A stretch of DNA of 64,000 nt, from assembly GCA_977006965.1 (NCBI GenBank), contig OZ345384.1, positions 186,001-250,000 of the forward strand, in the 5' to 3' direction. Positions 1-9,421 of this stretch are shown here, in pieces. Under the pieces are notes generated by a model, which made no database searches, had not been told where the DNA came from, and worked only from the letters and a program-made list of their open reading frames with translations. This DNA comes from Phymatolithon calcareum (lineage: Eukaryota > Rhodophyta > Florideophyceae > Hapalidiales). The number at the start of each line of letters is the position of its first letter. Positions within the stretch are counted from its first letter, which is position 1. The position numbers were made by a program, and so were the translations under genes.

Positions 1-770
1 CGGAAGCCAAAATTGTTTTTTGTGCGGAACGGGCGGCAATTTCAGCACAGAGATCATTCAAATTATACGGCAAATCTGCTTAATCTTCACACTTGGAGAA
101 GTGGTCCTACGCGCGCCATATGAGTAATCCATTCTGACCATGATTACTGGAAGCCTAAGTTTTGAAATGTTGTAGAGTTTTGAAAGCCAATTTTGCTGCT
201 ATATATTCGGAGCAAGACATGCGTACTATTCCTGGTCGCCATTCGGAGACAGATGAATTCGTTTTGACTCTCTACAGCATTGTCTTTCTTGCTATGAGCG
301 TATTTCACGAGATTTCTTTGTTGGCAATAGGACAATCTTTTGTAAGTCAAACTCTACTTTTTTGCACTTGCTTCTGTGGTTGGAAAGTATATGTTCGAGC
401 TCAGCGGTTACACTATTTCTGCATTTATAGCGACTCAAGGTTTGGACTGGGCATTGGTTGCATCCGAATGTAGGACGGAGAGCTCGACAACAGACATTGC
501 CTCCATTTTTCTCACCCCGATGGAGACTCGTCGTCTTCTCTCACTGCTGGAATCTCGTACATAGAATACTTCTCCTCAAACTTCTGCTGTACCCATTCTT
601 ATGCCGCACTTTCTACTGACAGAATTGCTGATGGCCGGTTTCTCTCATAAAACACCACGTTAAGAGCCTGTTTTCCGTGACTAAGAACACGCCCTCAAAC
701 ACTAAAGTGTAGTGGTTCATTATCGCGCACAGGCGATATTTAAAATGCTAATAGAGAAATAATAGTCGCA
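1..770 (-). repeat. Degenerate repeat block, copy 1 of 3
   Basis: This stretch is, base for base with scattered changes, the reverse complement of about 12395-13140, and part of it matches 41765-42280. Read on the minus strand it contains short coding-like stretches around the motif RFEVF (clearest in the 12.6 kb copy) followed by GGTGAG, which could be an old 5' splice site. The three copies differ by many substitutions and all carry stops, so I see no intact gene. The block adjoins anoctamin fragments in the 12.4 kb copy, so it may be a decayed later part of the same anoctamin locus, but that is only inference. Confidence 0.6.
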
Positions 771-779
771 TTTAGTCCA

Positions 780-893
780 CCGTGTTCTGTATCCTCAATA
801 CCGACATTTCGAGCAATTTGTTGTTGTGCGTCCGCTTTCTGTATAGCACAATGCTCTTGCTTTGGGCTCCACGCTTTGTCAAGTATTGCGGTC
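780..893 (+). pseudogene. Anoctamin-like transmembrane fragment
   Basis: This short piece is colinear with 60865-60975, which reads as the segment just before the YWRRR motif of the anoctamin-like fragments. It ends abruptly at about 895, where the segmental duplication shared with 34635 begins, so it is a truncated leftover at a breakpoint. It is too short to stand alone; the identification rests on the nucleotide match to the longer copies. Confidence 0.45.
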
Positions 894-1012
894 GGTACAA
901 CAATAAAAACATGCTTTCAAAATTTATCTCTTCACAACGCGGCTGACGTGCTATTTTCCGCACTCTCTGTATATTCTCCGCTTCCAGATCTTGGCTGGTT
1001 CAGCTGTTTATA

Positions 1013-1692
1013 TTAGTCAATTGAAGACGAAGATGGCTTTTCTCCACTTCTCCATGAATCACTTGCATGTCTTCCAGACGGCACCCAGTCGTTCTGAGCA
1101 TACATTGAAGTGGCTCTGGCGGTGCTGTGGCAGCTAGCACAACTATTGGAAACTAGCTGCCTGGAGGAGAAAATTTTCGCATCATCGTCATACACGAGCG
1201 AAATTTATCGGACCTCGAGATCAAGTGCGCCTCGGCGACCACTATTTTTTAAGCTTTGTTGATTCTTTTCAAGCTGCTGATCGCATTATCAAAAAGGTCT
1301 CCGCGCAAAAATCTTTCAGAGAGACCATTAGCCAAATCGTCTTGTCGCACTTGTCTATCTGAAAATCTGACAAAAACACCGAAGTCAAACCGAAAAGTGT
1401 AAAATAGAAGATCTTTGAGGGGTGATATCCATACGGTGATATTGTCTTCGAAACACAATGCATCTTGGACAATTGCCCTCTTACTTCCTCCAGTGGCGAG
1501 AATATCTGCAAAATCAGAGTCCCGGCGCCAGACTGCTTCCATTGCAGTCCTCTGTTCGGCATTTATGAAGTCCGCATCTCTACACCCAGTTCTAAGACGA
1601 AGTCCTTCAAGAGCGTCGAACGATTTCGGTTCTACAGGCGGCACCAGCACTTCTTGGCCGAGGACCTCGCTACCTTCGAAAAACAATTTCTA
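1013..1692 (-). pseudogene. RecQ-like superfamily 2 helicase, ATPase half, degenerate
   Basis: The frame reads as the N-terminal RecA-like domain of a RecQ helicase. In order it shows a Q-motif-like INAEQRTAMEAV, a Walker A region LATGGSKR (RecQ proteins have ATGGGKS), motif Ia WISPLKDLL, a stop codon (TAA at 1249-1251), a Walker B reading VAEAHL (the paralogue at 34.98 kb keeps VDEAHL), and a motif III region with TAPP. The catalytic lysine and serine of Walker A are displaced and the acidic residue of the DEAH box is lost, so it should be inactive. The helicase C-terminal half is missing here; a related piece lies at 31594-32286. RecQ-like genes of this type are known near chromosome ends in fungi. 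Confidence 0.75.
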
Positions 1693-2043
1693 GTGGTAAA
1701 GGAAGCTGCGAGGGTACAGTCCTCAAAGCTGGAAGTTCGGATTTCTTTTTTCTTGCAGAAGAACGTGTTTGCGGCTGTGCCTCGAGAAGTGGAAACCATG
1801 AGCAAGAAGGAGAGAGATAGGGTGGGCACACTCTCCTATGCCCGACGTCGGTTCCTCAAAATATTGTCTTTCCTCGGCATATTCTGCTCCCAGCTTCTAC
1901 CGTCGTTTCAGTCCTCAGCCTTCGACTTAAACCATTTTATATCCACCTGTTCTGCAATGAGAACCATTAAAGGTTGTACCAATACAAGCAATGCCTTTAA
2001 AAGATGTGTTTTCTCTGCATCGTGGCGATGCGTTATAAATCTT
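1693..2043 (-). pseudogene. OrsD/RecQ-associated coding remnant, 3' of LINE A
   Basis: The minus strand carries coding-like segments (LVQPLMVLIAEQVD, then KWFKSKAE, then SLSFLLMVS) that recur in the same order at 57342-57500 (minus), 62700-62960 (plus) and 35433-35783. At 57.3 kb they follow an OrsD-type zinc-finger ORF, and here they lead into RecQ helicase motifs, so they probably belong to one large OrsD-to-RecQ gene. Stops and frameshifts interrupt all copies. No function can be assigned to this middle region. Confidence 0.5.
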
Positions 2044-2058
2044 CGTATCCGAGAACTG

Positions 2059-3253
2059 CAGGGTTATGAGCGATATGAGAAGAACGCGAGGAGCACGCGA
2101 ACGCGATGTCCTCCAAGGATCCCCCATTAGCCCAACATTGTTTAACATCCTTATGAACACCTTAGCAGAGAGGGTAACTGCTCTGAACTTCAACGATTCA
2201 AGTGCTAATCTTCGTTTAAATATGTTCGCGGGCGACGTTATACTAATGGCAAGACACGAAGACGAGCTTCAAGAGATGCTCAATGAATGCACAGAATGGG
2301 CATATATGTATCGAATGACTTGGTCGACCGGAAAGTGCTCAGTCATACTTCCCAAGAAGAGAACCAGAAGACCGCTTCTGCTGTCGAACGAGTAAGTCCA
2401 AATAAGACACACAGCAGAATGCCTTGGTACGTCTATTGATGAGACCGTAATACGTGACGACAGGCTTCTTGAGTGAGGCAAAAGTGCGAGCGCTAAGGTG
2501 CGACTGATGAGCTCCCTAGGCATGACAAACAGAGGGTACAGCACTGAAAAGAACACCAAGCTCTTCAAAGCCATTATCAGGCTAGTGTATGAGTACGCTG
2601 CACACATAACACCTGATACAATCCGAGTATCGACAGCAGCAGTGCAAACGGAGAGCGTGGCATTGGAGAAGACTATTGAAGCTTTGCCAAATAGAGCCGT
2701 GGGAGTTCCGCCGCCAACACCTACACTCCAAGTTAAGACAAAGATTGGGCAAGGTAGTAGAAGAGACCGATGATGCCGGGGCAGAGCACGAACTCGAAAC
2801 ACTTGACTGCATCCAAGAAGCGAACACAGCAGCTGACCTTCAAGACAAGCCATGCCTCCGACGAGTCTGGAAGAAACAAGAAGAACGCCGCGCAAGAAAA
2901 AGAACGTTTTCCAAGAAGGGTCTTCCACACAAGGCAATGAAGATGAAAGAAAGCAGACACAGGATTCTTTTCGCAAGATGGTTTTTAGGTCACTTCCCTA
3001 GGAACCCCGCGAAGCTGCTTGAAGAAATGGGTAGTCAAGGAGCATGGGCAATTGGTAAACTCAGCAGAACCCTGAAGAAGCCCACATGGACCCCAGCCGA
3101 ACAGAATGAATTGGCGCGAGCCATTGACGTGATACTATGCAATTCGGAATATGGTAACTGACAAAGCTCGATGCTAGTATAATGCGACTAGAAAGGTGCC
3201 GACTTTCCTCCAGTTGGCACACATGATACATTCTCACTAAATCCTCCAAATTA
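2059..3253 (+). mobile_element. LINE A: 5'-truncated non-LTR retrotransposon with 15-bp target duplication
   Basis: The insertion is bounded by CGTATCCGAGAACTG at 2044-2058 and CGTATCCGGGAACTG at 3254-3268, a 15-bp target duplication with one mismatch. The coding remnant starts inside the reverse transcriptase palm: QGSPISPTLFN is motif B, and FAGD stands where active enzymes have FADD, so the metal-binding site is mutated. It continues with VYEYAAHITP (the region after the palm) and ends in a tail with RHRILFARWFLGHFP. In-frame stops follow SNE and LLE. The paralogue at 35799-36993 has the same boundaries and the same FAGD, so insertion and inactivation predate the segmental duplication. Confidence 0.85.
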
Positions 3254-3668
3254 CGTATCCGGGAACTGAAAGGTCTTCAGGGCCGACAAACATTATTGTG
3301 CGGCGCCCACAATTTGAGTCATGGAATTGCATTACGCCAATTAGCGTCCCTCGCGGAGGAACTTCTCCAGACACATACAGGGGGGAGCCAATTTTGCCCA
3401 CGAGGTCAGAGCTTTTCTTCAACCATACAGTAGCTTCCGCTTCATCCATACTGCAGACTCCAGAGCGTTCGATCCACTGATTGCACTTGTTCAGAAAGCT
3501 TTTGTTGCTCTCTTCAGCTTCGAACCAGTACCCGGGCCTCTGCTCACTGCTCTGGTCCACAACTTCTAAAAATCCACTGTGGAAGCCGGGTGGCTGTGGT
3601 TGTCCTTGAAACAAGCCTTCCACACCGAAAATTGGATCCCCGATCTCGACATCAAGATTTCTTAGCAT
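3237..3668 (-). pseudogene. OrsD/RecQ-associated coding remnant, 5' of LINE A
   Basis: An open minus-strand stretch carries the motifs LDVEIGDPIFG, RPGYWF and RSGVCSM. Its counterpart at 62235-62678 (plus) is colinear and partly open, and another lies at 36977-37408. The end at 3254 is cut by LINE A. At the 62 kb locus the same sequence runs on without the LINE into the segment that reappears here at 1693-2043, so the two halves are one interrupted gene remnant. The domain is not one I recognise. Its constant position between anoctamin and RecQ pieces suggests it belongs to the OrsD/RecQ gene. Confidence 0.5.
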
Positions 3669-3949
3669 AACAACAACCTTTTAATGCTCAGATCTATTCC
3701 TTCGATAAGTGCACAAAGATTATGCTTCAACCAAGGTTTCTATGAGATCTTCCCATTCTCTCTGGTGTGAGCAGAGCTACAAGAACTCCTTAAGTTAAAA
3801 ATGAGGCTCACTGCGCTACATCTTCGAGTCTTCATGCATCTTTAAAAAGTCTGTAGCTCTTGTCCTTTTGGGGCTGCTTTCGTACAAGCTCATGTATAGT
3901 AGTCATTATTCACTGTCATGACGTCTAATGTTCGTCACGTATCCGTTAA

Positions 3950-4786
3950 ATGCCAGCCGTTCGGTGCCTGGCCAAGTGGAAAGAGCTTTCCTGCGAGCTT
4001 GTTGCTACAAGAATAGGTTGCGGACATGTCCACAGCCAATTGCATCTCAAATCGAGACATCTTAGAATAGAAACGTTTGTTGATTGTAATGGCAGGGGAG
4101 AGCTAAACAGAGAAAAGAGCATCGGGGCTGTCATACCGCATTTTCTGGACAGCTGCATTTAGAAAAATTGCTGTAAGTCGAAAGTGAACATCGATATATC
4201 GGCTTCAACCGATTGGTTGAAGCCGATGTATCGGTCGTTCTCGTGCACAGAAACGTTGTGTGGAGAGAATTGGCTACAATTAGAGGACATTGGTGAAACT
4301 AAAACCCTCGTGCACAAATCGGTAGGACTGCAATTTCAACATACAATGGGGCTTGCCGTCAGTGGAATTACGCCCGCACGTGTCGTCCAGAGTGTATGGC
4401 TTGATGAAGGGGATGAAAGAGATTTAAAAATAGTCCGAGAATTAGGACGAAAAGCGGCGAGAACAGAATGGGATCGAGCTCAATTATTCTACCATCTGAA
4501 GACCCTTCCAAAGACTAATTTCCAGCCAGAAGAACACAAAGAAATTAGAATTCCCAGGAAAATGGAGAGCACGGTCCGACCTCATGAGTCCCTGCCAAAA
4601 GTATTCAGTCAGCTCTGCCGGCATCACGACAATGGTGAAAATCAAAGTCCTAAATACAGAGAATCAAAAGTCGACACTGCACCTGCTTTTTGTCGTAAAA
4701 CAGAGAAAAGGGGAGGTTTCGCCAAACTGCTGCTGTGTCATCATCATCGAGTTCAAAGTCAGAGTCTTCGAGAAAGCGACGGCTGA
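3950..4786 (+). other. Conserved open stretch of unknown meaning, antisense to anoctamin remnant
   Basis: Two long plus-strand frames (3950-4162 and 4184-4786) are separated by a stop near 4160. The homologous region at 61709-62056 on the minus strand reads across that point without a stop, and the copy at 37680-38494 has the same stop as here. The other strand carries degenerate membrane-protein sequence continuing from the anoctamin fragment (a hydrophobic run near 4420-4370 minus). Only one strand is likely to have been coding originally; I favour the anoctamin strand and report the plus frames as a conserved curiosity. Confidence 0.3.
4192..4233. repeat. Perfect-stem palindrome conserved at three loci
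   Basis: Arms ATCGGCTTCAACC and GGTTGAAGCCGAT flank a GATT loop, and the stem extends outward with one mismatch. The same palindrome sits at 37918-37959 and 61752-61793, where one stem position differs. Confidence 0.8.
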
Positions 4787-5335
4787 TGAACCCAATTATC
4801 GTAAACATGGCATCCTTGCTAGATTCGGAATCGGTAGGATTTCCAGACAGATCTTCGAGCCCGACGAAACCGTCCTGTGAATAGAACCCTAAGCACGGAG
4901 CTCCAATATACTGAGCGAGAGATTTCATTGTGCGAGTCTTCATATAAAACGAACGGTGCCCAATTTCACGTTGACAATTACGTTGCGCCGCCTCCAATAC
5001 TTGACAAAGCATGGAGGTATAAGCAAGAGCCATGTTCTGTACAGAAAGTGGACGCAGAACAACAAATTGCTCGGAATGTTGGTATTGAAGATACAGCAAA
5101 TCGAAATGGAAACGACGGAAATACCCACAACCAAACGCGTGTACATGACGAGAAATGCAAATTTAAGCGTCATTCGTGGGGAAAAGTAGTTAATCAATCT
5201 CCTTAAACTGGGCCCATATAGAGAATCCCACCAATGCTCGAAAATTCCTGCTGCAGTAACGTCTTCCGCAAAAATAGGACCAAGAACAGCATACGCATCA
5301 GTGAGAACCCCAACATACTTTAGATGCTACACATC
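4650..5335 (-). pseudogene. Anoctamin (TMEM16)-like fragment
   Basis: The minus strand reads in order: VLTDAYA (the YPLHD-like segment before the first helices), FEHWWDSLYGPSL, INYFSPRMTLKFAFL (anoctamins have a YFG...YFAWLGFYT segment here), two hydrophobic runs, then KYWRRRNVIVNVKLGT (anoctamins have FLE.WKR..A.L.YRWG). After a frame change comes QYIGAPCLGFYSQ and an acidic tract ending in IGFISRRF. Anoctamins are membrane proteins acting as calcium-activated ion channels or lipid scramblases. Only the N-terminal part of the membrane domain is present and the frame is broken, so this is a fossil. The same fragment recurs at 38358-39043, 9422-10190, 53288-54060, 12030-12420 and 60740-61640. 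Confidence 0.6.
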
Positions 5336-5695
5336 AATATCATCACCCAAATCTGCAGCGCTCTCAAGAACATCCACGGTGATTCGCAATCATTCCACTG
5401 TCTTGAAAGTAACAGGATGACCTTTTTGAGACATATATATTGAATCGGTCATAGAAAACGCCTCCGACCTCAGCACGTGGAATCAAATGAAACGTTCTAG
5501 ATGTGTTAACCTCGTAGGGGAATAAAGCACACATCATCATCATCTTTGAGACTGCTTGGGGCTTCGTCGGAGAAAAGCCGTGTCGAGGTGGTGCAGTGAC
5601 CAGCATGGCAAGACTATTTTGAATTTAGCATTCCGACACGTTCACGCCACGAATGAAACGCTACCCGCTCGTCTCGCTATTGTCAACAATTACTT
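5336..5695. other. Interval between anoctamin and DDX41 remnants, no clear gene
   Basis: An 80-codon minus-strand frame (5364-5606) is open, and the sequence is nearly identical in the paralogue at 39044-39403. A short piece near 5590-5640 also follows the DDX41 remnant at 60.7 kb, so it is probably the original downstream flank of the DDX41 gene. I recognise no domain. Confidence 0.4.
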
Positions 5696-5930
5696 TCATA
5701 TTTCAGCCTCAAGCTTCTTACAGTCAAGAACGCAATGCCCAAGTCCGCTGCAATACGCGCATCCTTTCTCACCTCAAGCGCTATCGGCAGCACTGCTCTC
5801 TCTACCACATTCCAGTGAAGTCACTAGCACCTGTTTCTTCGCCTCAATAAGCAATTACATTAGATCCGCGATGAGATTAGGCGGGTCTTGCAAACTGACG
5901 GCGGTTGTAGACGTCCCAGTGAGACTACCG
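5696..5930 (-). pseudogene. DDX41-like helicase, C-terminal tail only
   Basis: The minus strand starts in the last part of the helicase C domain (GTSTTAV, where DDX41 has TGIATTF), shifts frame, and continues with LLIEAKKQV and the CCHC zinc knuckle CAYCSGLGHCVLDC, ending in KLEAEI and a stop at 5696-5698. A C-terminal CCHC knuckle after the helicase domain is characteristic of DDX41/abstrakt. The rest of the gene is absent because the next base, 5931, is joined to a foldback repeat. In tract b the same tail runs on into the complete DDX41 remnant (39404-41150), which shows that tract a has suffered a deletion. Confidence 0.8.
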
Positions 5931-6492
5931 GTGGAAATGATCAAATTGAAATTCAGAAGCAAAAGGAAGCCATTGACTGCAGAACACGAACGCTTTCCTA
6001 TACTTACACGAAAATATATGCAAGAGATTCCCAAGGAGAGCATACGACTTCTTTCTTGCATTTCATTATTTTATCGAGTTTACCACTACTCTTGGGAATA
6101 CTAATTGTAGGGTACAGAATTGGAGCACCACGCAAGCATAGGCGATATTTTGATTTCTTGTGCTCTTCGAAGAACGCGAAAACTTCGATTGTTGTTTCCT
6201 TATTTGTTTGCCGAATTCCATGGACGGATGAGTTCCGAGATTTTATAGTGTTCTTCGAAGAGCACAAGAAAATCATAATATCGCCTATGCTTGCGTGGTG
6301 CTCCAATTCTGTACCCTACAATTGATATTCCTAAGATTAGTGGTAAACTCGATAAAATAAAGAAATGCAAGAAAGAAATCGTATGCTCTCCTTCGGAATC
6401 TCTTGCATATGGTTTCTTGTAAGTACAGGAAAGCTTTCGTGTTCTGCAGTCAATGGCTTCCTTTTGCTTCTGAATTTCAATTCGATCATTAC
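5931..6492. repeat. Foldback repeat with ~250-bp inverted arms
   Basis: Positions 5936-6186 and 6245-6492 are inverted copies of each other around a ~55-bp spacer. Each arm contains the 5' part of a small conserved ORF (IEIQKQK..IDCRTR, then a hydrophobic run). Related arms lie at 13527-13890, 17716-18061, 42553-42850 and 43363-43600. Confidence 0.85.
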
Positions 6493-6541
6493 CATCATTC
6501 ATCCTGTTTCCTCTCTCAACTCTTCTCGATTGTCCTCTCAC
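6200..6541 (-). CDS. Small predicted single-pass membrane protein, repeat-encoded
   Basis: A 113-codon frame starts at an ATG just downstream of a TATATAAAAG-like TATA sequence (minus strand, near 6549). It has a basic start (MRGQSRRVERGN), a charged IEIQKQK segment, a hydrophobic run of about 20 residues (FLHFFILSSLPLILGISIVG) and a basic stretch RKHRR. Frames with the same start and order occur at 42553 (plus), 43593 (minus), 13527 (plus) and 18061 (minus), some cut short. The family is unknown to me. Repeated conservation of start, promoter and hydrophobic run argues for a once-expressed protein carried by the foldback repeat, but every copy is in repetitive DNA and I have no homologue to cite. 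Confidence 0.3.
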   Translation of the reverse strand: MRGQSRRVERGNRMNDGNDRIEIQKQKEAIDCRTRKLSCTYKKPYARDSEGEHTISFLHFFILSSLPLILGISIVGYRIGAPRKHRRYYDFLVLFEEHYKISELIRPWNSANK

Positions 6542-7343
6542 CTTTTATATCGATTTGCGACACTCGGTACCGGGCATGTGATTAAACGATATGCATTTAC
6601 TTATTCAATGAAAGGCATTTACTTATTCAATGAAAGTCTATGTCAGCGTTCCGCCTACTGGTATATTGGAACGATGTCAGTTCAATAGAGCATCATGCAC
6701 AGTAATTGAAGTGAGTATCAACTTTAAAAAGACTATTTTTTCGAGGGGAACGTTGCCCACTGTATTCTATGTTTCTATTGGATCAATGTTTTGAACTAAA
6801 TGGCGTCGCAAAGGCGATAATATATAAAGTTAGGAGCGGTTCTCTCGAGTTTTTCAGAGTGAATTCCTCTGCTTTTAGCTTTCAATCTAAAAAATTATGA
6901 CCAGCATTTAGTCATCTTCTTCTTCTCCTCCTAGTAGGCCCACTTCAACTTATCAAATTCGCTCCAGTACATACCTCCAATCTCATCAACTGTTTTCTTT
7001 GTGATTCCTTTAAAAAAAGGGAAGAACACGCTGTGTTGGAGCTGTAAGGTCTGAGGCGGTCATGGTGTCCGATTTACAAACGCAGCACTCAGTCTCTCAT
7101 TCCCGATTAGTCATGTTAGCACGATGTGCATGTCCGCGCGCAGGATGTTTCTGGGAGTGACCGGCATGCCTTCGAAACTCGTTCAAGAAGAATGGAGACA
7201 CAGCTCGAAGTCTCTGGTGAAGAACTGTATACCAGTGGACAGGGTAACATTAATTTTGTGAATATTTTTGTTCATTCTTTTAAGTGAACGAATCACAGAT
7301 CTTTGAGAGAAATGCTACCTCTTTCCATTATCTCTGGAGTAAA
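6493..7343 (+). repeat. Foldback family outer arm, non-coding
   Basis: This stretch recurs in the same orientation at 18060-18900, 29400-30259 and 43600-44376, and in reverse at 59365-59800. It contains a TATATAAAG sequence near 6830 followed by a pyrimidine-rich stretch, but no frame longer than about 100 codons and none conserved between copies. A 31-bp duplication of the sequence around TTTACTTATTCAATGAAAG is seen at 6595-6637, unique to this copy. Confidence 0.7.
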
Positions 7344-7832
7344 TTAATCGATGTCAATATCTGCCGACATCAATACTGACAACCTCTCTCTCAAGCCGGA
7401 TCCGTTGACATGCGTCTCAAAGCGGTCGATATTGAGTTCACGAATTAGTGGGAAAGTACCTTTACATTGTTCCCTGCGGCCGTACTGCAGAGCGACGACG
7501 ATCTCACGCAGGCAAGCTTTCTCTTCCGACGTAATCGGCGTAAGAGCCTCATTAAGAAGCAGATAGGCTCCCTACTCCATCTCCTGGAAGCACTGCGGCT
7601 GTGCCGTCCAGAGCACACAGTTGAACTTCTTCTTCTTCTTGATGCACCTCAATTTGAGCTGCGAGCGCATATTTCGAACCACACAGCTAATGATCTTCTT
7701 GTTCATGTCGAAATCGGGCGCGTTCTTCTTCCAGTCAAGAAGCACCTTGCGCTCTTCGCGTTTCGGGAAACATTCCTCCCCCGCCACAATGGTGAGCAAG
7801 GCCAAGAATACGAATATGTTCTTTGCGTTCAA
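7344..7832 (-). pseudogene. Secreted cysteine-containing protein, copy S1 (one stop, TTG in place of ATG)
   Basis: The frame opens with a hydrophobic signal-like segment (NIFVFLALLTIVAG), then CFPKREERKVLLDW, cysteines in SCVVRN, RCIKKK and PQCFQEME, a stop codon, and, still in frame, KACLREIVVAL and a C-terminal SADIDID. The codon aligned with the ATG of copy S4 (20399) is TTG here. A TATATAAC sequence lies about 90 bases upstream. The family is unknown to me; the layout suggests a small secreted protein of about 170 residues. The stop after EME is shared with copy S3, so S1 and S3 are broken in the same way and S2 is not. Confidence 0.5.
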
Positions 7833-7918
7833 TGTGTGCTGAGAATTGGTTGTGCGATGGGGATGCTGTCTGTTGGATGAAGTGCTGGTTGTACACTGGA
7901 AGTGGCAGGCTTCGCTCT

Positions 7919-7926
7919 GTTATATA
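7919..7926 (-). promoter_or_regulatory. TATA box of secreted-protein copy S1
   Basis: TATATAAC on the minus strand, about 87 bases upstream of the start-equivalent codon. It is conserved at 30863-30870 (S2) and 44952-44959 (S3); S4 has TACATAAC. Confidence 0.5.
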
Positions 7927-8399
7927 GCGGTTTACGACGTCGAAGCAGGTCAGTTTCGCACCGATATTTACCTACAGAGTCACAATTTATTTAATGGGGT
8001 TGTAACTCGCCGAAAATTAGCTCGAAGCTAAACATCCAGCGCTAAATATGATCTTGTCCCGCATTTTAATGCTCATTCTGAAGCCGATTAACTGTCAGGG
8101 CGAGAATGGGGCCTCCCAGTCATGGAATAAAGGGTCGATCATCAACGCTCTATTTCAGAATGATTCTGAATCGGACTGCACCCTCTGTTTGCGCTCGAAT
8201 TGAAAGATGTTTTGGCTCGAGTGAGACATGGAACCTTCAGACTTGGAGTGGGATTTGGCTCTGGGAGCTCTGCCGGACCATGTATAGAGGCCTCAAACAC
8301 GGTGAGCCTAACGTGGTCTGCCTCAGCGGTTGACAGAATCTCCTTGCGCTTAGCAAGAAGCGAAAACGAAGCTCTTGGAATGAGGACTAGCGACGGCCC

Positions 8400-8953
8400 T
8401 GCTCCTAATGCACAAAAATCTGGCGGCGATCGGATTTTTTCGATTTGCTGGCAAGGAAAATTGGAAGTCAAGCAATCTTGCAATTACTTAACGAGAGAAG
8501 GCCATAGGGCCTGGGAGTGTATGCCCACCATATCTCTCTCCTTCTTACTCATGGTTTCCGTCGCAAACAAGTTCTTCTCTAAGAAAGAAGAGATTCGAGA
8601 TGTTTTACCTCTATGACGAAGGCCTTAGTCTCGTGGACTTTTGCACGGTGTGCAAAGTAGAGGATCGGATTATCGGACACACGCTTGAGCGGAAAGAGAA
8701 GTACAACAATGACATTAACGCGTGTCTGCTGTCTAAGCATAACTACATACTTGGAAATTCACGGTGCTTTAGGTGTCTGCAGACTGGTCATAGAGCTCAT
8801 TTCTGTCCCTTAGTGGAGAGACAAGATATGAAAGCATGTTTTTGTTATTATATGCTGACATATGGAGTGAAAGTTCATGTACGTGGAGAATTCGGAAGGA
8901 GCTGTCTGTTTGCAGCATGTCTCAAGATGGTTCTGAGCTATTGGGGAAGGTAG
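8400..8953 (+). CDS. CCHC zinc-knuckle ORF, RecQ-associated remnant
   Basis: The 117-codon frame from ATG 8600 contains CTVCKVEDRIIGH and then CFRCLQTGHRAHFC, a C-x2-C-x4-H-x4-C zinc knuckle of the kind that binds single-stranded nucleic acid. Just upstream (8510-8590) is the SLSFLLMVS segment that precedes RecQ motifs at 1690-1850, so this is probably another part of the OrsD/RecQ gene family. The tract-b copy near 45669 has a stop within the ORF (CGG AAA TAG), so this copy is the less damaged one. A short inverted match to the region after the knuckle lies at 34575-34634, beside the RecQ fragment of tract b. Confidence 0.4.
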
Positions 8954-9420
8954 CCATCTAAGGAGAAAAAGGATACCGCCACGGAGCTTTGTGACGGAAA
9001 AGTTCAGGTTGAAAAGTGTACAGTGGAAGAGCTTGATGAGAGGTTTGGGAAGTTGATTCTAGCGGACCGCTGCGAAAAAAACGTGGACTTGTGCGAGCAT
9101 TTCAATGGGTAATCGAGATGATTCCTTAGCTTGAAAAGTACTTTCAGATGATTACGTAGAGCATTATTTCGTACAAAAGAGGCTAAAATGCGTCAAGAGC
9201 CTACATTTCAAATCTTCCGCTTTTTGTTTCTGTCTTTAAAAACAAGTTGTATCTTTGTTTTTGGCGAGTGAAGAAATCGAGGTAATCATAGCTTTGATAA
9301 AATTGTAAAAAAGCTATGGTGCGGAGAAAAAGTGTCGGGAAATGTTGAAATATTCATAGTAATGCGCATAGGAATCGTGAACCATACAAGTGGAAGCTGA
9401 CTAAAATTTGTCCACTCGTC
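8954..9420. other. Interval with no gene; empty site for the Ngaro insertion
   Basis: I see no coding potential. The sequence around 9121-9140 (ATTCCTTAGCTTGAAAAG) is the uninterrupted version of the site that holds the Ngaro element at 46198-52993 in tract b. Confidence 0.8.
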
Positions 9421-9421
9421 T

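Larger units (their letters stand above)
896..5930. repeat. Segmental duplication, tract a (pairs with 34635-39638)
   Basis: The two tracts align in the same orientation with an offset of 33740 that falls to 33726 and then 33708 after two small indels: about 14 bases near 4075, and 18 bases near 4505. Other differences are scattered single bases. The tract contains a RecQ-like helicase fragment, LINE A, an OrsD/RecQ-associated remnant, an anoctamin fragment and the 3' tail of a DDX41 pseudogene. The match stops at 5930, where tract a jumps to sequence found at 42599 in tract b. Confidence 0.95.

Noticed and set aside
4940-5200. OSCA/CSC1-type channel instead of anoctamin
   Set aside because: The families are related in fold, but the order AER motif, YPLHD-like, R..LYE.W, YFG...AFLGFYT, WRRR...WGT fits anoctamins better.
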